Positions 25,812 through 35,151 of a stretch of 54,778 bases of DNA are shown piece after piece. The notes beneath the pieces are model-generated. The model was not told the DNA's origin and did not search any database. It saw nothing but the letters and a program-made list of their open reading frames with translations. Each line of letters begins with the position of its first letter. The stretch's first letter is position 1. The translations under genes were made by a program, and so were the position numbers. Source of the stretch: Acetofilamentum sp. (GTDB lineage: Bacteria > Bacteroidota > Bacteroidia > Bacteroidales > DYOH01); assembly GCA_020720625.1 (NCBI GenBank), contig DYOH01000004.1, forward strand, positions 1 through 54,778, written 5' to 3'.

Positions 25812-26570
25812 TCAATTAATAAAGTTTGTACGACGGAACTCGCTCAAAATAATAGATGCAGCCATTGAAACATTTAATGAATCGACTTTAGCGCTACCAA
25901 GCGGAAAATCGGGAATAGAAATTGGGTGCGAAACATAGGTCAGAAGCTCGTTACTAATTCCTTTTCCTTCGTTTCCAAGCAAAATTATACCGTTTGATTT
26001 AATTTTAGATTGATAAATATTCTGTCCATTCATGAGAGCACCATAAACAGGACATTGCTGCCAATATTTCTTCAAATAATCCACTAGTGGGATATAATGC
26101 AAATTTACAAAAGCTATTGCCCCCATAGAGGCTTGCACAACTTTAGGGTTGTAAACATCGGCACATGTTTCAGAGCATACAATTTCCGAAATTCCGAACC
26201 AATGCGCCAAACGAACAATAGTACCCAAATTTCCTGGATCCTGTATACCGTCGAGAGCTATAACAAACTGATTTATTGGCTCGGGGTGCGGCAAATCTTC
26301 AGGAATTTTTAGCAAAGCCAATACCCCTTGTGGATGTTCGAGAAAAGAAATTTTTTGAAAATCACTTTCATCAAGCAACATTGTTTTCTCCGAAAATGCA
26401 GCAAATTGACTACTATATTCTTGATTAACAAACAATTCTACTAATTCGAACGTTCCACCTAAAATATCTTTAACCAATTTTGGACTTTCGGCCACAAACA
26501 AATTATTTTGCTTGCGGTATTTTTTTTGCGCTAAAGATTTAATTAATTTGATAGTCGATTTTGAAATCAT
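25812..26570 (-). CDS. TrmH (SpoU)-family RNA 2'-O-methyltransferase
   Basis: A 252-residue SpoU-class enzyme that would methylate a ribose 2'-OH in tRNA or rRNA using SAM. Motif 1 is LDGIQDPGNLGTIVRLA (near 96), motif 2 is IILLGNEGKGIS (near 196), and motif 3 is KVDSLNVSMAASIILSEF (near 224), forming the knot typical of the family. An N-terminal substrate-binding domain (about 1-85) resembles the TrmH/RlmB-type auxiliary domain. Start is the ATG at 26570; an upstream in-frame TTG at 26594 is less likely because a TATATTTG box lies there. TamL is divergent; the TonB receptor follows after 8 bases. The exact target site is unknown. Confidence 0.9.
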   Translation of the reverse strand: MISKSTIKLIKSLAQKKYRKQNNLFVAESPKLVKDILGGTFELVELFVNQEYSSQFAAFSEKTMLLDESDFQKISFLEHPQGVLALLKIPEDLPHPEPINQFVIALDGIQDPGNLGTIVRLAHWFGISEIVCSETCADVYNPKVVQASMGAIAFVNLHYIPLVDYLKKYWQQCPVYGALMNGQNIYQSKIKSNGIILLGNEGKGISNELLTYVSHPISIPDFPLGSAKVDSLNVSMAASIILSEFRRTNFIN

Positions 26571-26591
26571 AAATTTGGCAAAAAATTGGGT

Positions 26592-26599
26592 CAAATATA
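26592..26599 (-). promoter_or_regulatory. -7 box of TrmH-family gene
   Basis: TATATTTG on the minus strand is an exact TAnnTTTG match about 22 bases upstream of the ATG at 26570. No clear -33 is visible. The divergent tamL start is only 28 bases away. Confidence 0.4.
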
Positions 26600-26627
26600 G
26601 TCAATCTGTAACCAATAGTCTAAAAAA

Positions 26628-29168
26628 ATGCGCAGCATATTCAAATATTTACTGTTTCTGGGTGGTATAGCATTGTTGATGAGCTCATGCTATCCGGTAC
26701 AATTTATGGCCGAAGACGAACATTTGCTGCATTCTTATACTATCGAATTCAAAGAAGAGCCTGTAAAAGACCTTGATGGGGTAAACGACTATATTTATCA
26801 AAAACCCAACAGAACGATTCTTGGATTTATAAAGTTTTATTTGGGGATGTATGCCATTTTTGAAATGGGAAGTTTCGAAAAAGATTGTGGCTCATATATC
26901 GAAGCCCACGAAAGACAGTTCGTTTTGGATGAATTGCGCAAGCAACGTGGCGAGAAAACATTTAAAGATAAATTAGCAAGCATTAAAAAAGAACCAAAAG
27001 ATTGGATAAAAACAGAGGCCTGTAAAACAAGACAATGGTTTATGAAAACCATGGGCGAAGAACCCGTGATTTACGATAAAACGAAAATAGGAAAATCAAA
27101 AGAAGCTATAAGACTATATCTCAATAACGAAGGTTTCTACAGAGCCACAGTAGATACGCTCGTAAATTACAAATCCAGAAAAAGGGCAGTTGTAACTTAT
27201 TCGGTTACACTCAATCAACCGTACTATCTCAAAACCATAAGTTTTGCTGCGAATAATAAAACCATGGACTCGCTCATTGAGCTAAACAAAAGTAAAACAA
27301 AGCTAAAAAGTGGTCAGATTTTCGATTTGGACGACTTAAAACAAGAGAGAGAAAGGTTAAGCCGGATTTTTTCGGATAACGGATATTATAAGTTTTCCAC
27401 AGATTATATTGTTTATAAAGCAGATACAGGTTTCGAGAATGGAAAATACTACGTGAACCTTAGATTAGAAGTACTTAAGAAAAAAGAGCAGATAAAAATT
27501 GGAGAATACTACAAAATGGAAGATAAAGAGCATCAAAGATTTATCATCCGAAAAATTTATATCAATCCTGACTATGATTTAAGAGCATCTATCAACTCAA
27601 CAATCAATAACAGCGACACAATACCATACGAAAATTATCGCTTTATCTTTCAAAACGAATTTGTATCGGCACAATATAACGACCCCGAATTTTTACTTAA
27701 AACCATGGCCATAAAGCCGGAAAAATTAATCAAAAATATTTACCTAAAAGATAGTATAAATAGTCTTTACCGAATCGGAAATATTGAACAAACCTATAAG
27801 CATCTAAACTCGCTGCGAATTTTTAGATTAAATACGATTGATTTTGCACCGGTAAAACAAAAAAACGAAAAGAAAGAATTTCAGGAACTAGATGCGTATG
27901 TATTACTTAAACCAGCAACTCCACAAGCATTTACAGTTGAATTAGAAGGTAGTAATTTTTCGACAAACTTTGGCATTGCCGGAAATTTTCTTTACGAGCA
28001 TCGCAATGTATTGCGCTCAGCCACAAAATTTTCAATGAAAATAAAAGGAGCCAGAGAAAAACGACTCGATGTTTTAGATGATAACTTAAAATCTTTTAAT
28101 GCACAGGAATATCAAACAGAATTTCGATTTACTTTTCCACAGCTATCGCCCGATTTTTTGCTCAGAACAAGAACTGAGCAATTCCGAAGGGTATATAACC
28201 CCAAAACAAGCATTTCGTTTTCCTATTTGTACAGGCAACACCCCAATTATACCCTGGATAATATTAGTATTTTATACGGATACTACTGGTTGAAAGGCGA
28301 CGAAATTACCCATTACTTTAATCCCTTTGAACTTAGCAGGGTTACGCTTACCAATATCAGCGATGATTTTAGAGAGTTTCTAAACCTTAACCCGCAATTA
28401 CAGGCCAGCTACGAAGACCATTTTATTTCGGAAATAAACTACGCTATTGTATATAACCCTATTAATCAGCAGCGTAGAAAAAGATTTCAGTATATACGCT
28501 TTTCGGTTGAAAGTGCCGGAAATACTTTGGGTTTATATAATATGCTCGAAGGCAGCCCAAAACCCGAAGGAGGCTATACGATATTTAATAAACCATTTGC
28601 GCAATTCCTAAAATTTGATTTCGATTATCGATATTTTATCAACATAAATAAAAGAAATAAACTTGCACTAAGAAGTTACTCAGCAGTAGGATATGCCTTT
28701 GGAAACAGCACAAGTATGCCATTTGGCAAAAAATTCTACAGTGGCGGAGCCAACAGCCTAAGAGCATGGCAAATAAGATCATTAGGGCCGGGAGCATATC
28801 GCGATACTATTAGCTTAATACCCAATCAAACAGGCGACATTAGACTGGAATTGAATATGGAATACCGCACCAAACTTTTTTGGATGCTGGAATCGGCCGT
28901 ATTTTTAGATATGGGAAACATCTGGAATATGTACAAAAGCGAGCAAGTTCCGAATGGCCATTTTCTGCTCAAAGAATTTTATAAGCAATTTGCTGTAGGA
29001 ACAGGATTTGGGCTACGATTCGATTTCTCGTTTTTCATTTTCAGAGCCGACATTGGACTAAAATTACGAGACCCATCGCTTGCAGATGGCAATAAATGGA
29101 TCTTTAGCCAACGATTTTTTAATAAAGATGATTTAAACGTGAGCTTAAGCATAGGATATCCATTCTAA
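26628..29168 (+). CDS. tamL: TamL, BamA/Omp85-superfamily outer-membrane lipoprotein
   Basis: An Omp85-type barrel protein of 846 residues. It has a lipoprotein signal with lipobox at LLMSSC (C21), which is the hallmark of Bacteroidota TamL; ordinary BamA and TamA lack it. Several POTRA-like segments (about 60-430) precede a C-terminal barrel (about 450-846) ending in Phe (SIGYPF). The conserved barrel loop is recognisable around KKFYSGGANSLRAWQIRSLGPG (residue ~706). With a TamB partner it would support export or lipid transport across the periplasm. TamB is not in this window. It is divergent from the TrmH-family gene. Confidence 0.88.
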   Translation: MRSIFKYLLFLGGIALLMSSCYPVQFMAEDEHLLHSYTIEFKEEPVKDLDGVNDYIYQKPNRTILGFIKFYLGMYAIFEMGSFEKDCGSYIEAHERQFVLDELRKQRGEKTFKDKLASIKKEPKDWIKTEACKTRQWFMKTMGEEPVIYDKTKIGKSKEAIRLYLNNEGFYRATVDTLVNYKSRKRAVVTYSVTLNQPYYLKTISFAANNKTMDSLIELNKSKTKLKSGQIFDLDDLKQERERLSRIFSDNGYYKFSTDYIVYKADTGFENGKYYVNLRLEVLKKKEQIKIGEYYKMEDKEHQRFIIRKIYINPDYDLRASINSTINNSDTIPYENYRFIFQNEFVSAQYNDPEFLLKTMAIKPEKLIKNIYLKDSINSLYRIGNIEQTYKHLNSLRIFRLNTIDFAPVKQKNEKKEFQELDAYVLLKPATPQAFTVELEGSNFSTNFGIAGNFLYEHRNVLRSATKFSMKIKGAREKRLDVLDDNLKSFNAQEYQTEFRFTFPQLSPDFLLRTRTEQFRRVYNPKTSISFSYLYRQHPNYTLDNISILYGYYWLKGDEITHYFNPFELSRVTLTNISDDFREFLNLNPQLQASYEDHFISEINYAIVYNPINQQRRKRFQYIRFSVESAGNTLGLYNMLEGSPKPEGGYTIFNKPFAQFLKFDFDYRYFININKRNKLALRSYSAVGYAFGNSTSMPFGKKFYSGGANSLRAWQIRSLGPGAYRDTISLIPNQTGDIRLELNMEYRTKLFWMLESAVFLDMGNIWNMYKSEQVPNGHFLLKEFYKQFAVGTGFGLRFDFSFFIFRADIGLKLRDPSLADGNKWIFSQRFFNKDDLNVSLSIGYPF

Positions 29169-29186
29169 AAGGATTCTATTTTAGCC

Positions 29187-29206
29187 CTTGTAAATTTACA
29201 AGCTTT
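29187..29206 (+). terminator. Weak terminator after tamL
   Basis: CTTGTAAATTTACAAG (29187-29202) is a perfect palindrome that can form a 6-bp stem with a 4-base loop, followed by CTTTT. It lies 19 bases after the tamL stop. Confidence 0.4.
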
Positions 29207-29240
29207 TAACAAATATTGATGTCAATTAGAGTTTTATTTA

Positions 29241-29248
29241 TACATTTG
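29241..29248 (+). promoter_or_regulatory. -7 box of accD operon
   Basis: TACATTTG is an exact TAnnTTTG match, 24 bases before the accD ATG at 29272. A TTGATG ends about 19-20 bases upstream and may act as the -33 element. Confidence 0.5.
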
Positions 29249-29271
29249 CCGGTAAATTAAAATGAAAAGCT

Positions 29272-30117
29272 ATGAGTTGGTTTTCGCGTCTTACCAAAGG
29301 TGTTCAAACAGATACAAAGGATAAAAAAGAGATTAAAGAGGGCTTGTGGTACAAATGCCCTAAATGTAAACAAATTGTAACTAGCGAAGAACACAAGCAA
29401 AATCTATATGTTTGCAACGGCTGTGGTCACCACGAAAGAATATCTTCGAAAGAATACTTTAAAATTCTTTACGATAACGACGATTACGATGAATTATTTT
29501 CCAAAATAAAATCGGCCGATCCACTTCAATTTAAAGACACAAAAAAATATACCGATAGATTAAAGCAAAGCTACGAAAACACTAGGCTTAACGATGCCAT
29601 AACTACAGTAATCGGAAAAATTAATGAAATGGACTTGGCAACCGCTTCTATGAATTTTGAATTTATTGGTGGTTCAATGGGGTCGGTTGTAGGAGAAAAA
29701 ATCTCTCGACTAATTGATTATTGCATTGAACATAAAACACCTCTGCTGATAATATCCAAATCGGGAGGTGCCCGCATGATGGAGGCCGGGCACTCGCTTA
29801 TGCAGATGGCCAAAACATCGGCCAAATTACGCTTACTCGGCCAAGCCGGCTTACCCTTTATTTCGCTAATGACCGATCCAACCACAGGTGGTGTAACTGC
29901 ATCTTTTGCCATGCTGGGCGATTTAAATATTGCTGAACCCGATGCCTTAATCGGATTTGCAGGGCCACGTGTTATCAAAGAAACCATTGGGAAAGACCTT
30001 CCTGAAGGATTCCAGCGTTCGGAGTTTTTACTCGAACACGGTTTTCTGGATTATATTGTTAAACGACAATATCTTAAAGACACCATATCTAAACAATTAA
30101 AATTATTAGCAAATTAG
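29272..30117 (+). CDS. accD: Acetyl-CoA carboxylase carboxyltransferase subunit beta
   Basis: AccD, with AccA, transfers CO2 from carboxybiotin to acetyl-CoA to make malonyl-CoA, the first step of fatty-acid synthesis. The 281-residue protein starts with the Cys4 zinc ribbon C29/C32/C48/C51 (CPKC...CNGC) and continues with the crotonase-like domain containing GSMGSVVGEKI, SKSGGARMMEAGHSLMQMAKT and TDPTTGGVTASFAMLGDLNIAEPDALIGFAGPRVI. All are typical AccD segments. The transporter gene starts 1 base after its stop. Confidence 0.97.
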   Translation: MSWFSRLTKGVQTDTKDKKEIKEGLWYKCPKCKQIVTSEEHKQNLYVCNGCGHHERISSKEYFKILYDNDDYDELFSKIKSADPLQFKDTKKYTDRLKQSYENTRLNDAITTVIGKINEMDLATASMNFEFIGGSMGSVVGEKISRLIDYCIEHKTPLLIISKSGGARMMEAGHSLMQMAKTSAKLRLLGQAGLPFISLMTDPTTGGVTASFAMLGDLNIAEPDALIGFAGPRVIKETIGKDLPEGFQRSEFLLEHGFLDYIVKRQYLKDTISKQLKLLAN

Positions 30118-30118
30118 T

Positions 30119-31480
30119 ATGAGTAATATTCCACAAGGTAAAAGAGATAGTTTTGGCAGTTCGTTTGGCGTTTTTGCAGCGGCTGTTGGGTCGGCTGTAG
30201 GTTTGGGCAACATTTGGCGTTTCCCTTATATTACCGGGCAAAATGGAGGTGCCGCTTTTTTATTGGTATACTTAGCCATAGTATTGCTCATAGGCATACC
30301 TTTAATGCTCTCCGAATTATCCATCGGACGACATGCGCAAAAGAACCCAATTGGTGCTTTTCTGCAGATTGCCCCCGGAAAACCTTGGTTTTTAATTGGT
30401 ATTGTTGGCGTAGCCGCTGCATTTATGATTTCATCTTTTTATAGCACCGTGGCCGGATGGACTCTGCATTACACCTATCTTTCGGTGCTCGACAAAATAA
30501 ATACAAGCAATGCTTCTGAATTAGAAACCCTTTTTAATGAGTTTCATACCAGCCAGTTTATGCCCTTGTTTTGGCAATTTGTATTTATGCTGTTTACAGG
30601 GCTTATTGTAATTGCAGGTGTTCGCGATGGAATTGAAAAATACACCAAAATTCTGATGCCGCTCTTATTTATTATTCTCATTATTTTAAGCATTAGATCA
30701 GTAACTTTAGAAGGAGCAAAAGGCGGATTAGAGTTTTTATTCTATCCCGATTTTTCAAAAATTCATTCTAAAACCGTATTAGATGCCTTAGGTCAGGCTT
30801 TTTTTAGTTTAAGTATTGGCATGGGGACACTTATCACTTATGGCTCATATATTCAGAAAAATGCTAATCTATCGAGGATTAGTTTGCAGGTTGCGCTGGC
30901 GGATTCGTTTGTAGCAATTTTGGCCGGTATTGCCATTTTTCCCGCCGTATTTGCCTTCGGAATAGCCCCATCATCAGGCCCAGGCCTTGTATTTTTAACC
31001 CTTCCGGGCATTTTCGAACAAATGACAGGCGGATATTTTTTCTCTATTCTATTCTTTGTATTATTGGTTATTGCTGCGCTTACATCTAGTGTTTCAATTC
31101 TCGAAGTTGTAGTTGCTTATTTAACCGAAGAGCTTAAAATAAAAAGAAAGCAAGCCACCATTTTGGCAACCGCCGGTATTCTTGTTATTGGGTCTTTGGC
31201 CACACTCTCTTTTAGCACTTTAAAAGATGCACATATTTTCTCAAAAACCATTTTTGATTTTCTCGACTATGTATCTGCAAATTTGATGCTACCCTTAGGT
31301 GGATTTTTTATCGTTATTTTTGTAGGATGGGCTTATGGAAAAAAATTCTTTAGCGCAGAAATTACCAACGATGGCAACTTGGTTGTAAGATTATTTCCTG
31401 TATTTAATTTGGTTATAAAATACATTGCTCCCATAGCTATTGCGCTGGTTTTTCTTAACGAACTGGGCATATTGGGTTAA
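30119..31480 (+). CDS. Sodium-dependent transporter (NSS/SNF family)
   Basis: A 453-residue inner-membrane symporter in the LeuT-like NSS family, which uses the sodium gradient to import amino acids or related solutes. The family signature is at 24-50: AVGSAVGLGNIWRFPYITG followed by NGGAAFLLVYL, which contains the sodium-site unwound TM1 region. About 11-12 hydrophobic segments follow, consistent with the fold. TM6 (GQAFFSLSIGMGTLITYGSYI) carries the typical Ser/Gly motif. The transported substrate cannot be determined. It is probably co-transcribed with accD (1 base gap) and the HhH gene (15 bases). Confidence 0.92.
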   Translation: MSNIPQGKRDSFGSSFGVFAAAVGSAVGLGNIWRFPYITGQNGGAAFLLVYLAIVLLIGIPLMLSELSIGRHAQKNPIGAFLQIAPGKPWFLIGIVGVAAAFMISSFYSTVAGWTLHYTYLSVLDKINTSNASELETLFNEFHTSQFMPLFWQFVFMLFTGLIVIAGVRDGIEKYTKILMPLLFIILIILSIRSVTLEGAKGGLEFLFYPDFSKIHSKTVLDALGQAFFSLSIGMGTLITYGSYIQKNANLSRISLQVALADSFVAILAGIAIFPAVFAFGIAPSSGPGLVFLTLPGIFEQMTGGYFFSILFFVLLVIAALTSSVSILEVVVAYLTEELKIKRKQATILATAGILVIGSLATLSFSTLKDAHIFSKTIFDFLDYVSANLMLPLGGFFIVIFVGWAYGKKFFSAEITNDGNLVVRLFPVFNLVIKYIAPIAIALVFLNELGILG

Positions 31481-31495
31481 TTTTAAGCATACTGG

Positions 31496-32605
31496 ATGAA
31501 ACTTAGAAACATCATTCGTGAATATTTTACCTTAAATAAGCGAGAGACCAAAGAAATTTTGGTTCTCGCTTTTATTATTTTGTCTACAATCGTTTTTAGT
31601 CTGCTTACTGATTTTTTCATCAAAGAAAAACCCATCAATCTATCAACCGCCGATAGTATGGAGATTCAGCAATTTTTGGCAAATCTGGAACAAGGGCAAG
31701 AGGAACCCTATTTAAACAGACTCGACCAGTTTATTATAAAAATGTACGATACCATACAATTATTTGAGTTCGACCCTAATACTACTACTTTAAGCGATTT
31801 GAAAAAACTCGGTTTAACAGAAAAACAAGCTGGGAATGTAATTTCATATAGAGAGAAAGGCGGGAAATTTTTTGAAAAAGATGATTTCCGAAAGATTTAC
31901 TCCATTCGACATAAACAATATCAAATATTAGAACCATATATCAAATTAAACATATCAAAACAAATTTCAACATCAAATGCTGTCCAAAATATAGAAAAAT
32001 TCGCCTTTAACCCAAACACCATTTCAATAGATAGCCTAAAACTGCTTGGTTTAACTGATTACCAAGCCAGAAATGTGATTAATTACCGTGAAAAAGTAAA
32101 ATCATTTAAAAAGAAAAGCGATTTACAAAAAGTTTATGGTATAGATTCAGCAAAATACTTGAGTTTAGAAAATTACATTAATTTACCAGAAAATATTGAT
32201 GAAAAGCCAAAAACAAACGAAATAAACCAAATAGAAGCCTCTGAACTTATAAAATTCTTTGAAGTAGAAACCAAATTGGCATTCAGAATAATCAATTTTA
32301 GAAATAATTTAGGTGGATTTTTCACCAAGCAACAGTTATTCGAAGTTTATGAAGCAGATAGTATTCAAATTTCGAAATTAATTAACCTCATCTCCATCAA
32401 TCCGAGTTACATAAAAAAAATAAATATAAACGATTCATCTGCTGTATTAAAACGTCATCCCTACATAAAGTACAAAAATATTAATAGAATAGAACAATAC
32501 AAGTTACAACACAAAAGATTTAATTCTTTAGAAGAAATTAAAGGCAGCGGCGTTTTCCTTCCTTCGGAGTGGAGCAAAATTCAACCTTACCTAAACATCA
32601 AATAA
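31496..32605 (+). CDS. Helix-hairpin-helix protein with ComEA-like repeats
   Basis: A 369-residue protein with one N-terminal membrane segment (about 22-43) and several HhH repeats of the ComEA type: 'FDPNTTTLSDLKKLGLTEKQ..NVISYREKGGKF' (near 88), 'FNPNTISIDSLKLLGLTDYQ..NVINYREK' (near 169), a weaker third at 235-270 (LIKFFEVETKLAFRIINFRN) and a fourth at the C-terminus (LKRHPYIKYKNINRIEQYKLQ). Such repeats bind DNA non-specifically; in ComEA they act in DNA uptake. This protein is anchored in the inner membrane with the repeats facing either the periplasm or cytoplasm. It is a candidate competence or envelope DNA-binding protein. Confidence 0.8.
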   Translation: MKLRNIIREYFTLNKRETKEILVLAFIILSTIVFSLLTDFFIKEKPINLSTADSMEIQQFLANLEQGQEEPYLNRLDQFIIKMYDTIQLFEFDPNTTTLSDLKKLGLTEKQAGNVISYREKGGKFFEKDDFRKIYSIRHKQYQILEPYIKLNISKQISTSNAVQNIEKFAFNPNTISIDSLKLLGLTDYQARNVINYREKVKSFKKKSDLQKVYGIDSAKYLSLENYINLPENIDEKPKTNEINQIEASELIKFFEVETKLAFRIINFRNNLGGFFTKQQLFEVYEADSIQISKLINLISINPSYIKKININDSSAVLKRHPYIKYKNINRIEQYKLQHKRFNSLEEIKGSGVFLPSEWSKIQPYLNIK

Positions 32606-32654
32606 TAGGCAAAAAAGCAACTAAAAAATTCAACATTGTTTAATGTTGGCTTAA

Positions 32655-32684
32655 TTTGAACAGGCGCAAAAGGGTTTACTTTTG
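32655..32684 (+). promoter_or_regulatory. Promoter of SpoIIE-type phosphatase gene
   Basis: TTTG (32655-32658) and TACTTTTG (32677-32684), separated by 18 bases, match the Bacteroidota -33/-7 consensus. Predicted start of transcription is near 32690, 14 bases before the ATG at 32704, and it rules out the upstream TTG. Confidence 0.6.
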
Positions 32685-32703
32685 CTTTGTCAAAAAACTA
32701 AAT

Positions 32704-35151
32704 ATGCATTTTTTCAGAAGCATTCGCAGCGGAATTATAACCCTTTTTTCAATTCTTGTATTTATTACATTTTTTACCATAATTGCCTTTTTTATTTACG
32801 AAAGACAGATTAGAAAAGTAGAAATTAATCTCAATACAATAAACCAGATTAACGAAAGCATAATTAAACTAAGTGCATTGGAACGAGATTTATTCATCTT
32901 TGAGGCCATTAATCCAGATTTTTACAAGAATAATTCGGATAACTTTTTACTCGAAAAAAAAATATACTTCAAAAACTTAATTTCGCAGATAAACCTGCTA
33001 AAAAATCAATCAAACTTTTTGGGCGAAAAAAACCAAAATGTTTTAACCCTTGAATCAAATTTAGAAAAATACAGGATATTATACGATAGCACTGCATCGG
33101 TAATAAAACAAAAGGGCTGGAAAGATTATGGCGTTGAAGGCATAATGCGTTCTTTAATTCACAGCATTGAAAATACCACATGCAAAATAGATATGCGACT
33201 GGTGTTGATGATAAGACGACACGAAAAAGACTTTCTATTGAGAAAGCAAGAGCGATATGTAGAGTTATTAATCCAGGTAAACGAGGAACTAAAAGAAAAC
33301 ATCGTACAAAGTTGCTCTGATAAAAATAAAAGAGAAACACTTCTCAACTGGCAATCTGATTACGAAAATGCATTCTTAATGCTTGTTGAATTAGAGAAAA
33401 ATATTGGATATACCAATATTGATGGATTAAAAGGCGAACTTTCTAAACAAATTGAAACGCTAAATACAAACTTAAAATACTTAAATAGCGAATATTTAAA
33501 CGAGGCAGAAAAAATAAGAAAACTGGCGCGTGCTTTTATGTTGAGTGTGCTTTTTCTTGCTCTTATTCTCAATATTTTTGTAGTTTCGTTTCTGATAAGA
33601 AAACTCGGAAATCCAATAAAAAAGCTTACATTATCGATTATCAATAGCGTAAATAATAATTTTGACAAAAACTTCGAAATTGAAAAAATTCAATCGAACG
33701 ATGAAATTGGAAAATTATCGGCATCTTTCGAATATATGCTCAAAAACGTGCACGAAAGAACTGATTTGATTATGCAAAAAAATGATCAAATTGAAAAATC
33801 ATTCGAAGAATTGAAACGATTGAGCAAACTTGGTAGAGAAATTGCTTCAAAATTGGAATCCGATGCTGTAATACAAAAGGCTTTTAAGGCTGTAAATAAA
33901 TTAATTTCGTTTGATTTTTTCACCGTTGGCCTGATTGACAAAGATGAGCAAAAACTAAATTTTGTGCACTACGAGAAATCTGTTGATTTATTCAGCAGCA
34001 CCACTTTCAGACAATTATCAGACCATAATAGTCTTACAGTGTATAGTTATATTCATCAAAAAAGAATAATTATAAACGATATTTCATTGGAATATGTTAA
34101 TTACCTTCAAAATATGCCAAACGATGACGGTGATGAATTGTTTCATTCCCTGATATATTTGCCCCTTACTTATCTGGATACCAAATTGGGAGTTATGATT
34201 ATCAAAAAAAGAGAAAAATACTTTTTTAGCCAATTTGATTATAACTTACTTAAAAACCTGGCTTTATATATAAGCTTAGCTCTCCAAAACTCCGATACTT
34301 ATAAAACACTACAAACACAAACAAGCCAAATTGAAAAGCAAAAAAGCGAAATGCAGTTGCAAAACGACCAAATTACGGCCAGTATTAGACAAGCACGAAC
34401 CATGCAACTTGCCATTTTACCTACAAAAGAACATTTGGAAAAAGGATTCGACTTTTCACTTCTTTACAGACCAAAAGATATTGTTTCGGGCGATTTTTAC
34501 TGGTTTAAAAAAATTGAGCCTAATGAAACTAATCCGGAAAATGCATGGATTTATGCTGTTGTGGATTGCACCGGACATGGTGTTCCGGGTGCCTTATTAA
34601 CTCTTATCGGTACCAATTTGCTCGAGGAAATAGTAAACAAAGAACAAAACTATAATCCGGCTTCGATACTAGAAATGATGGACGAACGAATACGAATTAT
34701 TTTTAAGCAAGAAGAAAATTTTGAAAGTAAAGATGGAATGGATGTGGCCTTATGTAAAATAACACCAAAATCTTTTGACAAATACCATGTAATTTTTTCA
34801 GGTGCAAAACGACCATTGTATTTTTTCAAACACAAAACCAATGAAATAGTTTCGATTAAAGGAAGTAGAAGAACCATTGGCGGAACCGCAAAAATATCGA
34901 AAGATTACTTTATAAACCAAAGCGCCGAATTAACAAAAGGAGATGTAATATTTTTAACTACAGATGGTTATGTAGATCAGCACGACATAGCCAGAAAAAG
35001 ATTTGGAACAGGGAAATTCATCAAACTTATAGAAGAAATTGCTCCTTTATCAACCGAAATACAGCATAGGGCAATGGAAAAAATTCTTGAAACCTATATT
35101 CAAAACGAAGAACAGCGCGACGATATCACCGTGCTGTCCTTAAAACTCTAA
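32704..35151 (+). CDS. Membrane sensor with HAMP, GAF and SpoIIE-type phosphatase
   Basis: An 815-residue signal transducer. TM1 is at about 8-31, an extracytoplasmic helical sensor at 32-275, TM2 at about 280-302, HAMP at about 300-355, GAF at about 375-530, a short coiled coil (about 535-575), and a PP2C/SpoIIE phosphatase domain to the end. Phosphatase motifs: SGDFYWFK, AVVDCTGHGVPGALLTLIG, SKDGMDVALCKI, LTTDGYVDQHD, DDITVLSL, which include the metal-binding Asp residues. Proteins of this design act on anti-sigma-antagonist type partners. Those partners are not in this window. It ends overlapping the convergent rlmN stop by 4 bases. Start chosen by promoter position. Confidence 0.88.
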   Translation: MHFFRSIRSGIITLFSILVFITFFTIIAFFIYERQIRKVEINLNTINQINESIIKLSALERDLFIFEAINPDFYKNNSDNFLLEKKIYFKNLISQINLLKNQSNFLGEKNQNVLTLESNLEKYRILYDSTASVIKQKGWKDYGVEGIMRSLIHSIENTTCKIDMRLVLMIRRHEKDFLLRKQERYVELLIQVNEELKENIVQSCSDKNKRETLLNWQSDYENAFLMLVELEKNIGYTNIDGLKGELSKQIETLNTNLKYLNSEYLNEAEKIRKLARAFMLSVLFLALILNIFVVSFLIRKLGNPIKKLTLSIINSVNNNFDKNFEIEKIQSNDEIGKLSASFEYMLKNVHERTDLIMQKNDQIEKSFEELKRLSKLGREIASKLESDAVIQKAFKAVNKLISFDFFTVGLIDKDEQKLNFVHYEKSVDLFSSTTFRQLSDHNSLTVYSYIHQKRIIINDISLEYVNYLQNMPNDDGDELFHSLIYLPLTYLDTKLGVMIIKKREKYFFSQFDYNLLKNLALYISLALQNSDTYKTLQTQTSQIEKQKSEMQLQNDQITASIRQARTMQLAILPTKEHLEKGFDFSLLYRPKDIVSGDFYWFKKIEPNETNPENAWIYAVVDCTGHGVPGALLTLIGTNLLEEIVNKEQNYNPASILEMMDERIRIIFKQEENFESKDGMDVALCKITPKSFDKYHVIFSGAKRPLYFFKHKTNEIVSIKGSRRTIGGTAKISKDYFINQSAELTKGDVIFLTTDGYVDQHDIARKRFGTGKFIKLIEEIAPLSTEIQHRAMEKILETYIQNEEQRDDITVLSLKL

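Noticed and set aside
25812-26594. TTG start at 26594 for the TrmH-family gene
   Set aside because: A TATATTTG promoter box lies at the same place (26592-26599) and the ATG at 26570 gives a normal N-terminus.
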